A model generated the notes under the pieces. The model saw only the letters and a program-made list of their open reading frames with translations. It searched no databases and was not told where the DNA came from. A DNA stretch of 64,000 nt, taken from positions 1-64,000 of the forward strand of contig CAUHNW010000002.1 of the NCBI GenBank assembly GCA_959607825.1, written 5' to 3'. This DNA is from HGM13006 sp900757695 (GTDB lineage: Bacteria; Bacillota; Clostridia; Oscillospirales; Oscillospiraceae). The position numbers and the translations under genes were made by a program. This document shows, in pieces, positions 25,458 through 33,757 of the stretch; positions within the stretch are counted from its first letter, which is position 1; each line of letters begins with the position of its first letter.

Positions 25458-26786
25458 ATGGATTATGCATCGATTGTAGGTCTTGTGACCTTCCTGGTCA
25501 TGATGATTATGATTTTCGCCGGTATTCCTGTGTTCGTTTCCATGCTGGCTTCGGCCTTCGGCGGATTTATCGCACTCTATCATGGCAACCTGACCATGAT
25601 GATCACCAAGTTCACCACGGCTCCCTTTGAGCTGGGTGCCAACTACAACTACGCCGTGCTCCCCATGTTCATGCTGGTCGGAGCGTTGGCGGGAGAAACA
25701 GGAATAGCGGGCGGAGCCTTTGCGGCCATGAAGGCATGGCTGGGCCGCATTAAGGGCGGTCAGCTGTTTACCGTTATCGCAGCCAACGCTGTGTTCGGCG
25801 CCTGCTCCGGCTCTTCCGTTGCCGGCAACATCGTGTTCGGCAAGCTGGCCATGCCTGAGCTGGAGGCCGGCGGTTATGACCGGAACTACTCCATGGGCTG
25901 TATCGCCGCTTCCGGCGCCCTGTCCACCCTGATCCCCCCGTCCATGGCAATCATTATGTACTGCCTGATCTCCCCCATCACCATGAGCGTTGGTACTGCT
26001 CTGATGGGCGGCGTGATCCCCGGCATCCTGACCGCAATTCTCCTGTGCGTGACCGTTCGTATCATTGGACGGATTAAGCCCGGCTCCATTCCTCCGGCTT
26101 CCGGTGAGAAGGTTCCCCTGAAGGAGAAACTCAAGAGCCTGCGGCTCCTGATCCCGATCCTGTGCCTGTTCGGCATCATCATCGGCGGTACCTTTGCCGG
26201 TCTGTTCACTGCAACCGTCGGCGGCGCCATCGGCGCATTTGCCGTGTGCATTTACGCCCTTGTAAAGCGTCTGCCCCTGAAGCAGATCGCCCACAGCGTT
26301 TGGGAGTCTGCCACCATGGAGTCCGGCATCTTCCCCATCATCGTTGCCGGTCAGCTGTTCGGCGCCTTTATCTCCGCCACCAAGCTGGCAGATACGCTGG
26401 CCCGCCTGATCGCTTCCGTCCATGCACCTGCATTCTTCATCTTTATGTTGGTGGTGCTGCTGTACATCTTCTGCGGCTGCGTTATGGACATCGTTTCCAT
26501 TATCATCATCACCGTACCCGTGGTGTTCCCCGTGCTCAATGCCGTGGGCTACAGCCCCTATGTTCTCGTCATCTGCCTGTGCTTCATGTGCGAGATCGCC
26601 GGCCTGACGCCTCCCATTGGCATGAACGTATTTGCTACTGCAAATGCGCTGCGTGTCAACCCCTCTGAGATCTTCAAGGGTGTTGTACCATACTTTATCT
26701 GTGAACTGGCAGTGGTCATCATCATTGCCCTGTTCCCCGACATTGTCCTGTTCCTGCCCAGACTGCTGGGTGCTCCAGGCATGTAG
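25458..26786 (+). CDS. TRAP transporter large permease (DctM type)
   Basis: A 442-residue membrane protein with about twelve hydrophobic segments and family features such as GALAGETGIAGGAF, GACSGSSVAGNIVFG, and a C-terminal CEIAGLTPPIGMN before an inward segment. It carries the substrate path of the importer, coupled to Na+ in characterised systems. The gene order Q-M-P is standard. No catabolic genes adjoin to hint at the organic acid carried. Confidence 0.93.
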   Translation: MDYASIVGLVTFLVMMIMIFAGIPVFVSMLASAFGGFIALYHGNLTMMITKFTTAPFELGANYNYAVLPMFMLVGALAGETGIAGGAFAAMKAWLGRIKGGQLFTVIAANAVFGACSGSSVAGNIVFGKLAMPELEAGGYDRNYSMGCIAASGALSTLIPPSMAIIMYCLISPITMSVGTALMGGVIPGILTAILLCVTVRIIGRIKPGSIPPASGEKVPLKEKLKSLRLLIPILCLFGIIIGGTFAGLFTATVGGAIGAFAVCIYALVKRLPLKQIAHSVWESATMESGIFPIIVAGQLFGAFISATKLADTLARLIASVHAPAFFIFMLVVLLYIFCGCVMDIVSIIIITVPVVFPVLNAVGYSPYVLVICLCFMCEIAGLTPPIGMNVFATANALRVNPSEIFKGVVPYFICELAVVIIIALFPDIVLFLPRLLGAPGM

Positions 26787-26850
26787 TCCATACCGGTTGT
26801 TCCGTGCACTGCACGATCCAACATACATTTTTATCTTGAGGAGGATACAA

Positions 26851-28083
26851 ATGAAATTCAAGAAACTTCTTGCTGCTCTGCTGGCCGTTATGATGGTCGC
26901 AAGCATGGCTGCCTGCGGCAGCGATGCTGCTTCTTCCACGACCGCAGCTTCCGCCGAGGCTCCTGCTGCCGAGGCAACTGAGGCTCCTGCTGCCGAGGCA
27001 ACTGCGGCTCCCGCTGAGGAAGCGGCTGGTTCCACTGAGGAGGCTGCGGCTCCCGCTGAGGAAGCGGCTGGTTCCACTGAGGAGGCTCAGGCCGAGCGGC
27101 CCGAGTCCATCGAGTGCGATCCCCTGACCATCGACTTCTCCACCGTTTACAACGAGACCGAGACCGGCGGCCAGATCATCAAGCACTTTGAGGAGTACAT
27201 CAGCAACCTGACCGGCGGCGCCATCACCATGAACATCTTCTGGGGCGGCACGCTGTTCTCCGACCCCGAGGCTCTGGACGGCGTAAACTCCGGTGCTGTC
27301 AACATGACTGCTCTGGGTCATATGCCCCATCTGGCTACCCTGAACTATCTGGCGTTCCCCGGCTTCGCTCCCGGCGGCACCAAGGCTGCTCTGGATTATT
27401 TCGACACCCTGATGTTCAAGGATCCCGAGACCTCCGCTCTCATTCAGCAGGAGGCTGCTGACAACGGCATCATCTACCTGAACGTTCTGGCAGGCGGCGC
27501 AAACGCTTTCTGCACCACTTATGAGTTCACCGATCTGGATTCCATGATCTCCGGCTCCAAGTCCTTCGGCAACATGGATGCTGCAATCTTCGAGAAGCTG
27601 GGCTTCCAGGTTACCTCCGTGGGCCCCGGCGACTGCTATGACGCTCTGCAGCGTGGCCTGATCGACTCCACCCAGATGGGCCTGGCTCCCATGGTCTCCA
27701 TGGGCTGGGAAGAGGTCGCCAGCTACTGGGCTCTGGACGGAACCTACAGCGCTGGTAACATGTTCACTGCAAACCTCGAGTGGTGGAATGGCCTGACCGA
27801 CGCACAGCGTCAGGCAATCCAGCAGGCTTGCGATGAGGTGGAGGAGTACTCCGCCGGCATCTATGATGACTCCATCGCTTCTGACTGCGCTACCATCGAG
27901 GAGAAGACCGGTCATAAGATGGTCGAGCTGTCCGATGCTGACATCGAGCGCGTCTGGGCTGCTACCTTCGACGCTAAGGCTGACGCTGCTATGCAGACCG
28001 CTGAGGCCAACGGCAAGACTGAGGGCATGACCAAGATCCTTGAGAAGGCTGCCGAGATCACCGGCTATACCTGGAATCATTGA
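26851..28083 (+). CDS. TRAP transporter substrate-binding lipoprotein (DctP type)
   Basis: A 410-residue exported binding protein. The signal peptide ends at a lipobox (MAAC, Cys at about residue 20). A linker of about 60 residues follows that is only Ala, Glu, Pro, Thr, Gly and Ser and is encoded by exact tandem DNA repeats, then the DctP fold (from about residue 85). Family segments include EEYISNLTGGAITMNIFWGG and SFGNMDAAIFEKLGFQV. The codon usage is biased as in highly expressed genes. It begins 64 bases after the large subunit with a GAGGAGG site. The bound acid is unknown. Confidence 0.93.
   Translation: MKFKKLLAALLAVMMVASMAACGSDAASSTTAASAEAPAAEATEAPAAEATAAPAEEAAGSTEEAAAPAEEAAGSTEEAQAERPESIECDPLTIDFSTVYNETETGGQIIKHFEEYISNLTGGAITMNIFWGGTLFSDPEALDGVNSGAVNMTALGHMPHLATLNYLAFPGFAPGGTKAALDYFDTLMFKDPETSALIQQEAADNGIIYLNVLAGGANAFCTTYEFTDLDSMISGSKSFGNMDAAIFEKLGFQVTSVGPGDCYDALQRGLIDSTQMGLAPMVSMGWEEVASYWALDGTYSAGNMFTANLEWWNGLTDAQRQAIQQACDEVEEYSAGIYDDSIASDCATIEEKTGHKMVELSDADIERVWAATFDAKADAAMQTAEANGKTEGMTKILEKAAEITGYTWNH
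26956..27087 (+). repeat. Tandem repeats encoding the lipoprotein linker
   Basis: Two exact 24-base copies (26956-26979 and 26980-27003; EAPAAEAT) are followed by two exact 42-base copies (27004-27045 and 27046-27087; AAPAEEAAGSTEEA). Both units are multiples of 3, so copy-number change would keep the frame. Confidence 0.95.
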
Positions 28084-28103
28084 TTTCTGAAAATCGTTCA
28101 TGA

Positions 28104-28140
28104 TGAAAAATCCCTGCCGCATCTGCGGCAGGGATTTTTT
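28104..28140. terminator. Terminator between the TRAP operon and the convergent carboxypeptidase gene
   Basis: A 13-bp GC-rich stem flanked by AAAAA on the left (28106-28110) and TTTTTT on the right (28135-28140), so it can work on both strands. Confidence 0.92.
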
Positions 28141-28152
28141 GTGCGCTGTGGG

Positions 28153-28854
28153 CTATTGGCTGACGCCCAGATATTCTTCCAGACAGATGCCCTGATCGTG
28201 GATGGCTTTGGCGGCATCTTTTCCCACATAGCGGTAATGCCACGGCTCATAGTCGGTGCCGGTGAGGGCCGTTTTTCCTTCGGGATAACGGAGGATAAAG
28301 CCGTATTCCCATGCGTGAACGGAGAGCCAGCTGTAAACCTGCGTGCCGGTGGAGTGGATGCCGTCAGCGTTGATATCCACAGCCAGACCGGTCTGGTGCT
28401 CGCTGTAGCCCACCGGATTGACCCAGAGCTGCGCATCCTGCTCTGCCTGTGCCCGACTTTCGCCCTGCTCCATAAACGCCTCTATTTTTTCGTCCATCAG
28501 GGACTGCTGCTTCTCTGCACTTCGGTATCCGGAGGCCACCTCCGGATAGATGCTCGCTGCACGCATATCATCAAACATTTGCTGGAGCTGGGGATAGATG
28601 CGGCTGTCGACCTGCGTCCCATTGGCCAGGGTGGTGAGGTCGGAGGACCAGTCGTCGGGGATGGCATGGGTCTGATTGACAAGAACCAGATTCCATGGAA
28701 GATCGGTAAGGCTGGAAAAGGCGCTTTTATTGTGACCGGAGCTGTTTGGAAAGAGCGTGCGGAATGCGCCGAGGCAAACGAGAAGCAGTACGACAGTGGG
28801 CAGCAGAATGGAAAGAAAGCGCCGGTTGGCAGAGCGTGGACGGGAATGCGGCAT
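28153..28854 (-). CDS. D,D-carboxypeptidase, VanY/LAS family, membrane-anchored
   Basis: A 233-residue protein with an N-terminal anchor (about residues 12-32) and an extracytoplasmic LAS peptidase domain that trims D-Ala or related stem peptides. The zinc site is complete: SEHQTGLAVDIN (His and Asp) and EPWHYRYVG (second His), preceded by the SGYRS motif. The ATG at 28854 has an exact GAGGAGG site; an upstream in-frame start is unsupported. It is transcribed alone, convergent with the TRAP operon. It could trim peptidoglycan in growth or spore cortex; resistance to glycopeptides is not implied because no other van genes are present. Confidence 0.88.
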   Translation of the reverse strand: MPHSRPRSANRRFLSILLPTVVLLLVCLGAFRTLFPNSSGHNKSAFSSLTDLPWNLVLVNQTHAIPDDWSSDLTTLANGTQVDSRIYPQLQQMFDDMRAASIYPEVASGYRSAEKQQSLMDEKIEAFMEQGESRAQAEQDAQLWVNPVGYSEHQTGLAVDINADGIHSTGTQVYSWLSVHAWEYGFILRYPEGKTALTGTDYEPWHYRYVGKDAAKAIHDQGICLEEYLGVSQ

Positions 28855-28961
28855 ATGGATCCTCCTCTTTTTGTGTTCTGCCGCAATCATAATGAAATTC
28901 TGATTAAGATACAAGAAAGCAAAATATAAAAACTTTATTAAGGAGAATCCGGGAGCGCATC

Positions 28962-28994
28962 AAAAAATGCGCCCGCAAAACGGACGCATTTTTG
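28962..28994. terminator. Terminator of the second MATE gene
   Basis: On the minus strand, a hairpin with arms AATGCG and CGCATT and inner GC pairs is followed by TTTTTTG. It lies directly after the MATE stop. Confidence 0.8.
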
Positions 28995-29008
28995 CAAAGG
29001 GTTCGCAG

Positions 29009-30349
29009 TTATGCCAGCACTTTGTGGACTTTTCGGTTCAGGAAGATGGAGAAAAGGGCGCTGAGGGCCTCTGCAATCACCACAGCCGTCCAGACCATGG
29101 AGAGCTGACCGGTGAGGCTCATGGCCCATGCGATGGGGATCACGAAAATCAGCTGGCGTCCCAGATTGATCATCAGGGTATAGCGGCTGTAGCCCAGTGC
29201 CTGAAAGGACGAGGAGAGGATCAGCGTTGTGGCGCCCAGCGGGAGGCTCAGGCAGCAGACGCGCAGGGCGGTGATCCCGATGGAGAGCATGGCATCGGAG
29301 GCGCTGAACAGCTGCAGAAGCTGTGCGGCGATGATTTCGAATGCAATAAGCAGAACCGCCATCAGCACCAGCGCAGTTTTTAGCGCCAGCGAGATGGTCT
29401 GACGTACCCGATCCATACGGCCTGCGCCGTAGTTGTAGGAGATCATGGGGACGGTGCCGTTGTTGAGACCAAAGATCGGCATATAGGCAAAGCTCTGGAG
29501 CTTCAGCCAGATGCCGAATACGGCGGTGGCGGTGGTGGAGAAGGCCAGAAGAATCTGATTCATGCAGAAGCTCATGGCCGAGGAAAGCCCCACCGTAATC
29601 ATGGAGGGGATGGCGATGGAAAAGATGCTCTTTAGAATTTCCAAGGAGGGGCGCATAGAACGGAAGCGCAGCCGGATGTTCTTCTCCTTGACGGTCAGCA
29701 TGATCAGGGCCACCAGTGCGGCGAAGATCTGCCCCAGAACCGTGGCCACGGCGGCGCCGGTGACGCCCAGCTTGGGGAAGGGGCCGATGCCGAAGATCAA
29801 AAGCGGGTCAAAGATGATATTGAAAATCGCACCGGCCGCCTGAGAGATCATGGAGCACACGGTGTTGCCGGTGGCAACCAGAAGCTTTTCAAAGTTCTGA
29901 CCGAAAAAGGCACCCACCGATATCAGGCAGATCACGGTCAGGTACTGCGTGCCGTCCTCGATGATCTCGGCCACATCCGTCTGCATGGTATAGTAGGCTC
30001 GTACACCGAAAGCCCCCACCAGCATAAAAAGGACGGTATAGCAGGCGGAGAGCACCACAGCCACGTTGGCGATGCGGAGGGCCTTGCCGTGCTCCCCCTG
30101 ACCGGTGTAGCGGGGCACCAGCGCATTGACCGCAACCCCGGTGCCAACGCCGATGGCGGTGATGATCTGCTGTAGCGGAAATGCAATGGATACTGCCGTC
30201 AGGGCGTTCTCACTGATCCGGGCCACGAACATGGAGTCTACGATGTTGTATAGGGCCTGAATAAAGAATGAGATCATCATGGGGATGCTCATGGAGATCA
30301 GCAGGCGTCCGATGGGCATGGTTCCCAGCTTGTTTTGCTGTGTATTCAA
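29009..30349 (-). CDS. MATE family exporter (second)
   Basis: A 446-residue, 12-segment MATE protein, close to the cation/drug exporters: TMPIGRLLISMSIPMMISFFIQALYNIVDSMFVARIS occupies the N-terminus, a pattern typical of the NorM/DinF type. Translation is assigned to TTG at 30349 because it has GGAGG nine bases upstream; an ATG 18 codons upstream lacks a site. Expected to export an amphipathic cation or metabolite in exchange for Na+ or H+. It is a single-gene unit divergent from groESL. Confidence 0.88.
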   Translation of the reverse strand: MNTQQNKLGTMPIGRLLISMSIPMMISFFIQALYNIVDSMFVARISENALTAVSIAFPLQQIITAIGVGTGVAVNALVPRYTGQGEHGKALRIANVAVVLSACYTVLFMLVGAFGVRAYYTMQTDVAEIIEDGTQYLTVICLISVGAFFGQNFEKLLVATGNTVCSMISQAAGAIFNIIFDPLLIFGIGPFPKLGVTGAAVATVLGQIFAALVALIMLTVKEKNIRLRFRSMRPSLEILKSIFSIAIPSMITVGLSSAMSFCMNQILLAFSTTATAVFGIWLKLQSFAYMPIFGLNNGTVPMISYNYGAGRMDRVRQTISLALKTALVLMAVLLIAFEIIAAQLLQLFSASDAMLSIGITALRVCCLSLPLGATTLILSSSFQALGYSRYTLMINLGRQLIFVIPIAWAMSLTGQLSMVWTAVVIAEALSALFSIFLNRKVHKVLA

Positions 30350-30510
30350 ATGTTGATTCCTCCAATCACAGGAGCTGCCTGTGTCATTTTTCGGCATTAT
30401 CATAGCATATTTCCGCGAAAAAAGGCAAAGGATTTCTTGCGTGGAAACATTTCGGATGTGTTTAGAAAAAGTTCACAAGAAATAAATTCTGATATTGTGC
30501 AAAATGACAC

Positions 30511-30539
30511 TTGTGAAATCGGAAACGCTGGGCTATTAT
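30511..30539 (+). promoter_or_regulatory. groESL promoter
   Basis: TTGTGA (30511-30516), a 17-base spacer, and TATTAT (30534-30539). The CIRCE operator begins 8 bases after the -10, so HrcA bound there would block RNA polymerase. Confidence 0.75.
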
Positions 30540-30546
30540 ATAGACG

Positions 30547-30573
30547 TTAGCACTCCAAATGAATGAGTGCTAA
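30547..30573 (+). promoter_or_regulatory. CIRCE element (HrcA operator)
   Basis: A perfect TTAGCACTC-N9-GAGTGCTAA inverted repeat between the groESL promoter and the groES ribosome site. By established knowledge this is the HrcA heat-shock operator. hrcA is not in this window. Confidence 0.98.
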
Positions 30574-30641
30574 CACGAAAAACAGTAGAACCTTTGACAG
30601 GCGCCTCTGCGCCGTCAGATTATTTTAAGGAGGAACCTCAA

Positions 30642-30926
30642 ATGAAACTTGTACCCCTCTCTGATAGAGTCATTGTCAAGATGACCGAGGTGGAGGAAAC
30701 CACTGCATCCGGCATCATTCTCGCATCCAGCGCCAAGGAAAAGCCCATGGTTGCGGAAGTCATCGCAGTGGGCCCCGGCGGCATGGTGGATGGTCATGAG
30801 GTCAAGATGACCGTTTCCGTTGGACAGAAGGTTATCTTTGCAAAGTACACCGGCACCGAGGTAAAGCTGGGCAAAGAAGAGTATACCATCGTACGTCAGG
30901 GCGACATTCTCGCAGTTGTCGAATAA
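30642..30926 (+). CDS. groES: Co-chaperonin GroES
   Basis: A 94-residue lid protein of the GroEL-GroES folding chamber. It has the family start LVPLSDRVIVK, the mobile-loop region EETTASGIILASSAKEK and the C-terminal YTIVRQGDILAVVE. ATG at 30642 follows AAGGAGG. It is cotranscribed with groEL, 16 bases downstream, and controlled by CIRCE. Confidence 0.98.
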   Translation: MKLVPLSDRVIVKMTEVEETTASGIILASSAKEKPMVAEVIAVGPGGMVDGHEVKMTVSVGQKVIFAKYTGTEVKLGKEEYTIVRQGDILAVVE

Positions 30927-30942
30927 TTGGAGGTAATAGATC

Positions 30943-32586
30943 ATGGCTAAGCAGATTATTTTTGGCGAAGACGCTCGCAAGAAGCTTCAGGCTGGTATCG
31001 ACCAGCTGGCAAATACCGTAAAGGTTACACTGGGCCCCAAGGGCCGCAACGTGGTTCTGGATAAGAAGTATGGCAATCCCCTCATCACCAACGATGGCGT
31101 GACCATTGCAAAGGACGTTGAGCTGGAGGATGCCTTTGAGAACATGGGCGCAAGTCTGGTTCGTGAGGTCGCTACCAAGACCAACGATGTAGCCGGTGAC
31201 GGCACCACCACCGCTACGGTTCTGGCGCAGGCCGTCGTCAGCGAGGGCATCAAGAACGTTACCGCAGGCGCAAACCCCATGGTGATGCGCAAGGGCATCA
31301 GCAAGGCTGTTGCTGCCGCAGTTGAGGCCATCAAGGGCAATTCCCAGATGGTTTCCGGCTCCTCTGACATTGCCCGTGTCGGCACCGTTTCTTCCGGCGA
31401 TGAGTCCGTAGGCGCTCTGATCGCTGAGGCAATGGAGAAGGTCACCTCCAACGGCGTAATCACCATTGAAGAGGGCAAGACCGCTGAGACTCAGCTGGAC
31501 GTGGTAGAGGGCATGGAGTTTGACCGTGGCTATCTGTCCCCCTACATGGTCACCGATGCAGAGACCATGGAGTGCGTCATGGACGACGCACTGCTGCTGA
31601 TCACCGATAAGAAGATCTCCAGCATTCAGGATCTGCTGCCCATTCTGGAGCAGGTTATGAAGTCCGGCCAGAAGCTGGTTATCATTGCCGAGGACGTTGA
31701 GGGTGAGGCCCTGTCCACCCTGCTGCTGAACAAGATCCGCGGCGTACTGAACGTTGCCTGCGTGAAGGCACCCGGCTACGGCGACCGCCGCAAGGAGATG
31801 CTGAAGGATATCGCCATCCTCACCGGCGGCGAGGTCATCACCGGCGATCTCGACATGGATCTGAAAGACACCACCTTCGATCAGCTGGGCAAGGCACATC
31901 AGGTGAAGATCACCAAGGACGACACCACCATCGTAGGCGGTGCAGGCGACTCCGCAGCCATTCAGGCCCGGATCTCCGAGATCAAGTCCCTGATCTCCAC
32001 CACCGAGTCCGAGTATGACAAGGAGAAGTACAACGAGCGTCTGGCAAAGCTGTCCGGCGGCGTGGCTGTCATTAAGGTCGGCGCACAGACCGAGACCGAG
32101 ATGCATGAGATGAAGCTCCGCATCGAGGACGCTCTGAATGCGACCCGTGCAGCCGTAGAGGAAGGCATCGTTGCCGGCGGCGGTACCGCTTATGTCAATG
32201 CAATTCCTTCTGTCAACGCTCTGGTTGCCACCCTGGAGGGCGACGAGAGAACCGGTGCTCAGATCGTTGCAAAGGCGCTGGAGGCTCCTGTCCGCCAGAT
32301 CGCTTACAACGCAGGCGTAGACGGCTCCGTGATCTTTGATCGTATCTCCAACTCCGGCAAGGTGGGCTATGGCTACAACGCCTACACCGAGGAGTACTGC
32401 GACATGATCGGCACCGGCATTGTGGATCCCACCAAGGTGACCCGCAGCGCTCTGGAGAACGCCGCATCCATCGCCTCCTGCGTACTGACCACCGAGAGCC
32501 TTGTGGCAGATAAGCCCGATCCCCAGCAGGATGCTGCCATTGCAGCTGCACAGGCTTCCGCAGCAGCCGGTCAGGGCATGTATTAA
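30943..32586 (+). CDS. groEL: Chaperonin GroEL
   Basis: A 547-residue subunit of the double-ring ATPase that folds proteins in the cytoplasm. Landmarks: GPKGRNVVLDKKYG (about 31-44), VAGDGTTTATVLAQ (ATP site, about 84-97), the signature VEEGIVAGGGTAYVN (about 404-418), and DPTKVTRSALENAASIA. The tail ends QGMY rather than in repeated GGM. The codon bias is that of a highly expressed gene. A GC-rich terminator-like hairpin follows the stop. Confidence 0.98.
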   Translation: MAKQIIFGEDARKKLQAGIDQLANTVKVTLGPKGRNVVLDKKYGNPLITNDGVTIAKDVELEDAFENMGASLVREVATKTNDVAGDGTTTATVLAQAVVSEGIKNVTAGANPMVMRKGISKAVAAAVEAIKGNSQMVSGSSDIARVGTVSSGDESVGALIAEAMEKVTSNGVITIEEGKTAETQLDVVEGMEFDRGYLSPYMVTDAETMECVMDDALLLITDKKISSIQDLLPILEQVMKSGQKLVIIAEDVEGEALSTLLLNKIRGVLNVACVKAPGYGDRRKEMLKDIAILTGGEVITGDLDMDLKDTTFDQLGKAHQVKITKDDTTIVGGAGDSAAIQARISEIKSLISTTESEYDKEKYNERLAKLSGGVAVIKVGAQTETEMHEMKLRIEDALNATRAAVEEGIVAGGGTAYVNAIPSVNALVATLEGDERTGAQIVAKALEAPVRQIAYNAGVDGSVIFDRISNSGKVGYGYNAYTEEYCDMIGTGIVDPTKVTRSALENAASIASCVLTTESLVADKPDPQQDAAIAAAQASAAAGQGMY

Positions 32587-32608
32587 TTCAGCGTTCAAGT
32601 GAATTCCG

Positions 32609-32647
32609 GCAGAGGTTCCGGCCACAAGGCCGGGGCCTCTGCTTTCC
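32609..32647 (+). terminator. Terminator of groESL
   Basis: Stem GCAGAGG (32609-32615) with CCTCTGC (32636-32642), with inner GGCC pairs, followed by TTTCCTT. Confidence 0.75.
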
Positions 32648-32725
32648 TTCTGCACGGATGTGGGGTTGCCAAACCGCCTTTTGGGGGGTATAATAGAACC
32701 ACTAACCTGCAAAGGAGCCAAAGCC

Positions 32726-33670
32726 ATGTCACTGTTTACCGTCTCGCTGGCCCATCTGACCAAGGAATTTAAGCTGGAAATGCTGTACCGCTCTTCGGAT
32801 TTTGAAAAGATCCAGATCACGGTAGAGGATGTCAACCGGCCTGCGCTCCAGCTTTCGGGCTTCTTTGAGCATTTTGAGCCTGCCCGGATGCAGGTTATCG
32901 GCATGGTGGAGGACACCTATCTGGCGGGGCTTACCCCGGAGCAGCGGGTGGTCACCTTTGACCGGCTGTTTTCCTATCGGCCTCCGGCACTGATCTATGC
33001 CCGCCATCTGGAGCCCTGCGATGAATGCATGGTCATGGCACGGAAGTATAACATCACCATCCTGCGCACCAATGAGACCACCTCGGAGCTGGTCTCCACC
33101 ATGATCGCCACCCTGAAGCACTATCTGGCGCCCCGGCTGACCCGGCACGGCGTTCTGGTAGAGGTTCACGGCGAGGGCATGCTGCTGCTGGGCGAGAGCG
33201 GCGTTGGTAAGAGCGAGGCGGCCATTGAGCTGGTAAAGCGTGGACATCGCCTGATCGCAGACGATGCGGTGGAGATCAAAAAAGAGGGCGCCTATGTGCT
33301 CTCCGGCTCTGCGCCGGAGCTGATCCGCCACTATATTGAGCTCCGTGGCATCGGCGTCATCAATGTGGCAAAGCTCTTTGGTATGGGCGCCGTCAAGGAA
33401 TCTGCCAATATTGATATGGTGGTCAATCTGGAGGCATGGCGGGATGATGTGCTCTATGACCGGCTGGGCGTGGAGAATGAGTTTACCACGATTTTGGGCG
33501 TCAAGGTGCCCAATCTGACCATTCCGGTAAAGCCCGGGCGGAATCTGGCGGTGATCCTTGAGGTGGCGGCTATGAACAATCGTCAGAAGAAGATGGGCTA
33601 CAATGCCGCACTGGAATTTACCGAGCAGATCAATAAGCATTTTGATGAGACCATGGCAGCGGAAGGCTGA
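32726..33670 (+). CDS. hprK: HPr kinase/phosphorylase
   Basis: A 314-residue enzyme that phosphorylates and dephosphorylates Ser46 of HPr, the signal for CcpA-mediated carbon catabolite repression. The N-terminal DRTGG-like domain covers about residues 1-130; the P-loop GESGVGKSE is at about 153-161, with ADDAVEIK and the signature ELRGIGVINVAKLFGMGAV (about 203-221). ATG at 32726 is preceded by AAAGGAG; an upstream in-frame ATG was rejected. It is followed 87 bases on by a MATE gene rather than by murB or lgt as in many relatives. Confidence 0.95.
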   Translation: MSLFTVSLAHLTKEFKLEMLYRSSDFEKIQITVEDVNRPALQLSGFFEHFEPARMQVIGMVEDTYLAGLTPEQRVVTFDRLFSYRPPALIYARHLEPCDECMVMARKYNITILRTNETTSELVSTMIATLKHYLAPRLTRHGVLVEVHGEGMLLLGESGVGKSEAAIELVKRGHRLIADDAVEIKKEGAYVLSGSAPELIRHYIELRGIGVINVAKLFGMGAVKESANIDMVVNLEAWRDDVLYDRLGVENEFTTILGVKVPNLTIPVKPGRNLAVILEVAAMNNRQKKMGYNAALEFTEQINKHFDETMAAEG

Positions 33671-33757
33671 ATGGATACGATACGGACGGAAAACAGGGGG
33701 CGGTGTTGCCGTCCCCTGTGGTCTGCCCTGACCGAGAAATGAGAGGGGAAGTGTAAG

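Noticed and set aside
24849..27077. A 742-codon minus-strand open frame opposite the TRAP genes
   Set aside because: It overlaps three genes with family matches on the plus strand; composition is typical of a shadow frame.
28153..28854. A vancomycin-resistance determinant
   Set aside because: VanY-like D,D-carboxypeptidases are common housekeeping enzymes and no vanH, vanA, vanX or two-component genes adjoin.
30832..32916. A long minus-strand open frame opposite groEL
   Set aside because: Antisense shadow of a highly expressed, codon-biased gene; no ribosome site and no family resemblance.
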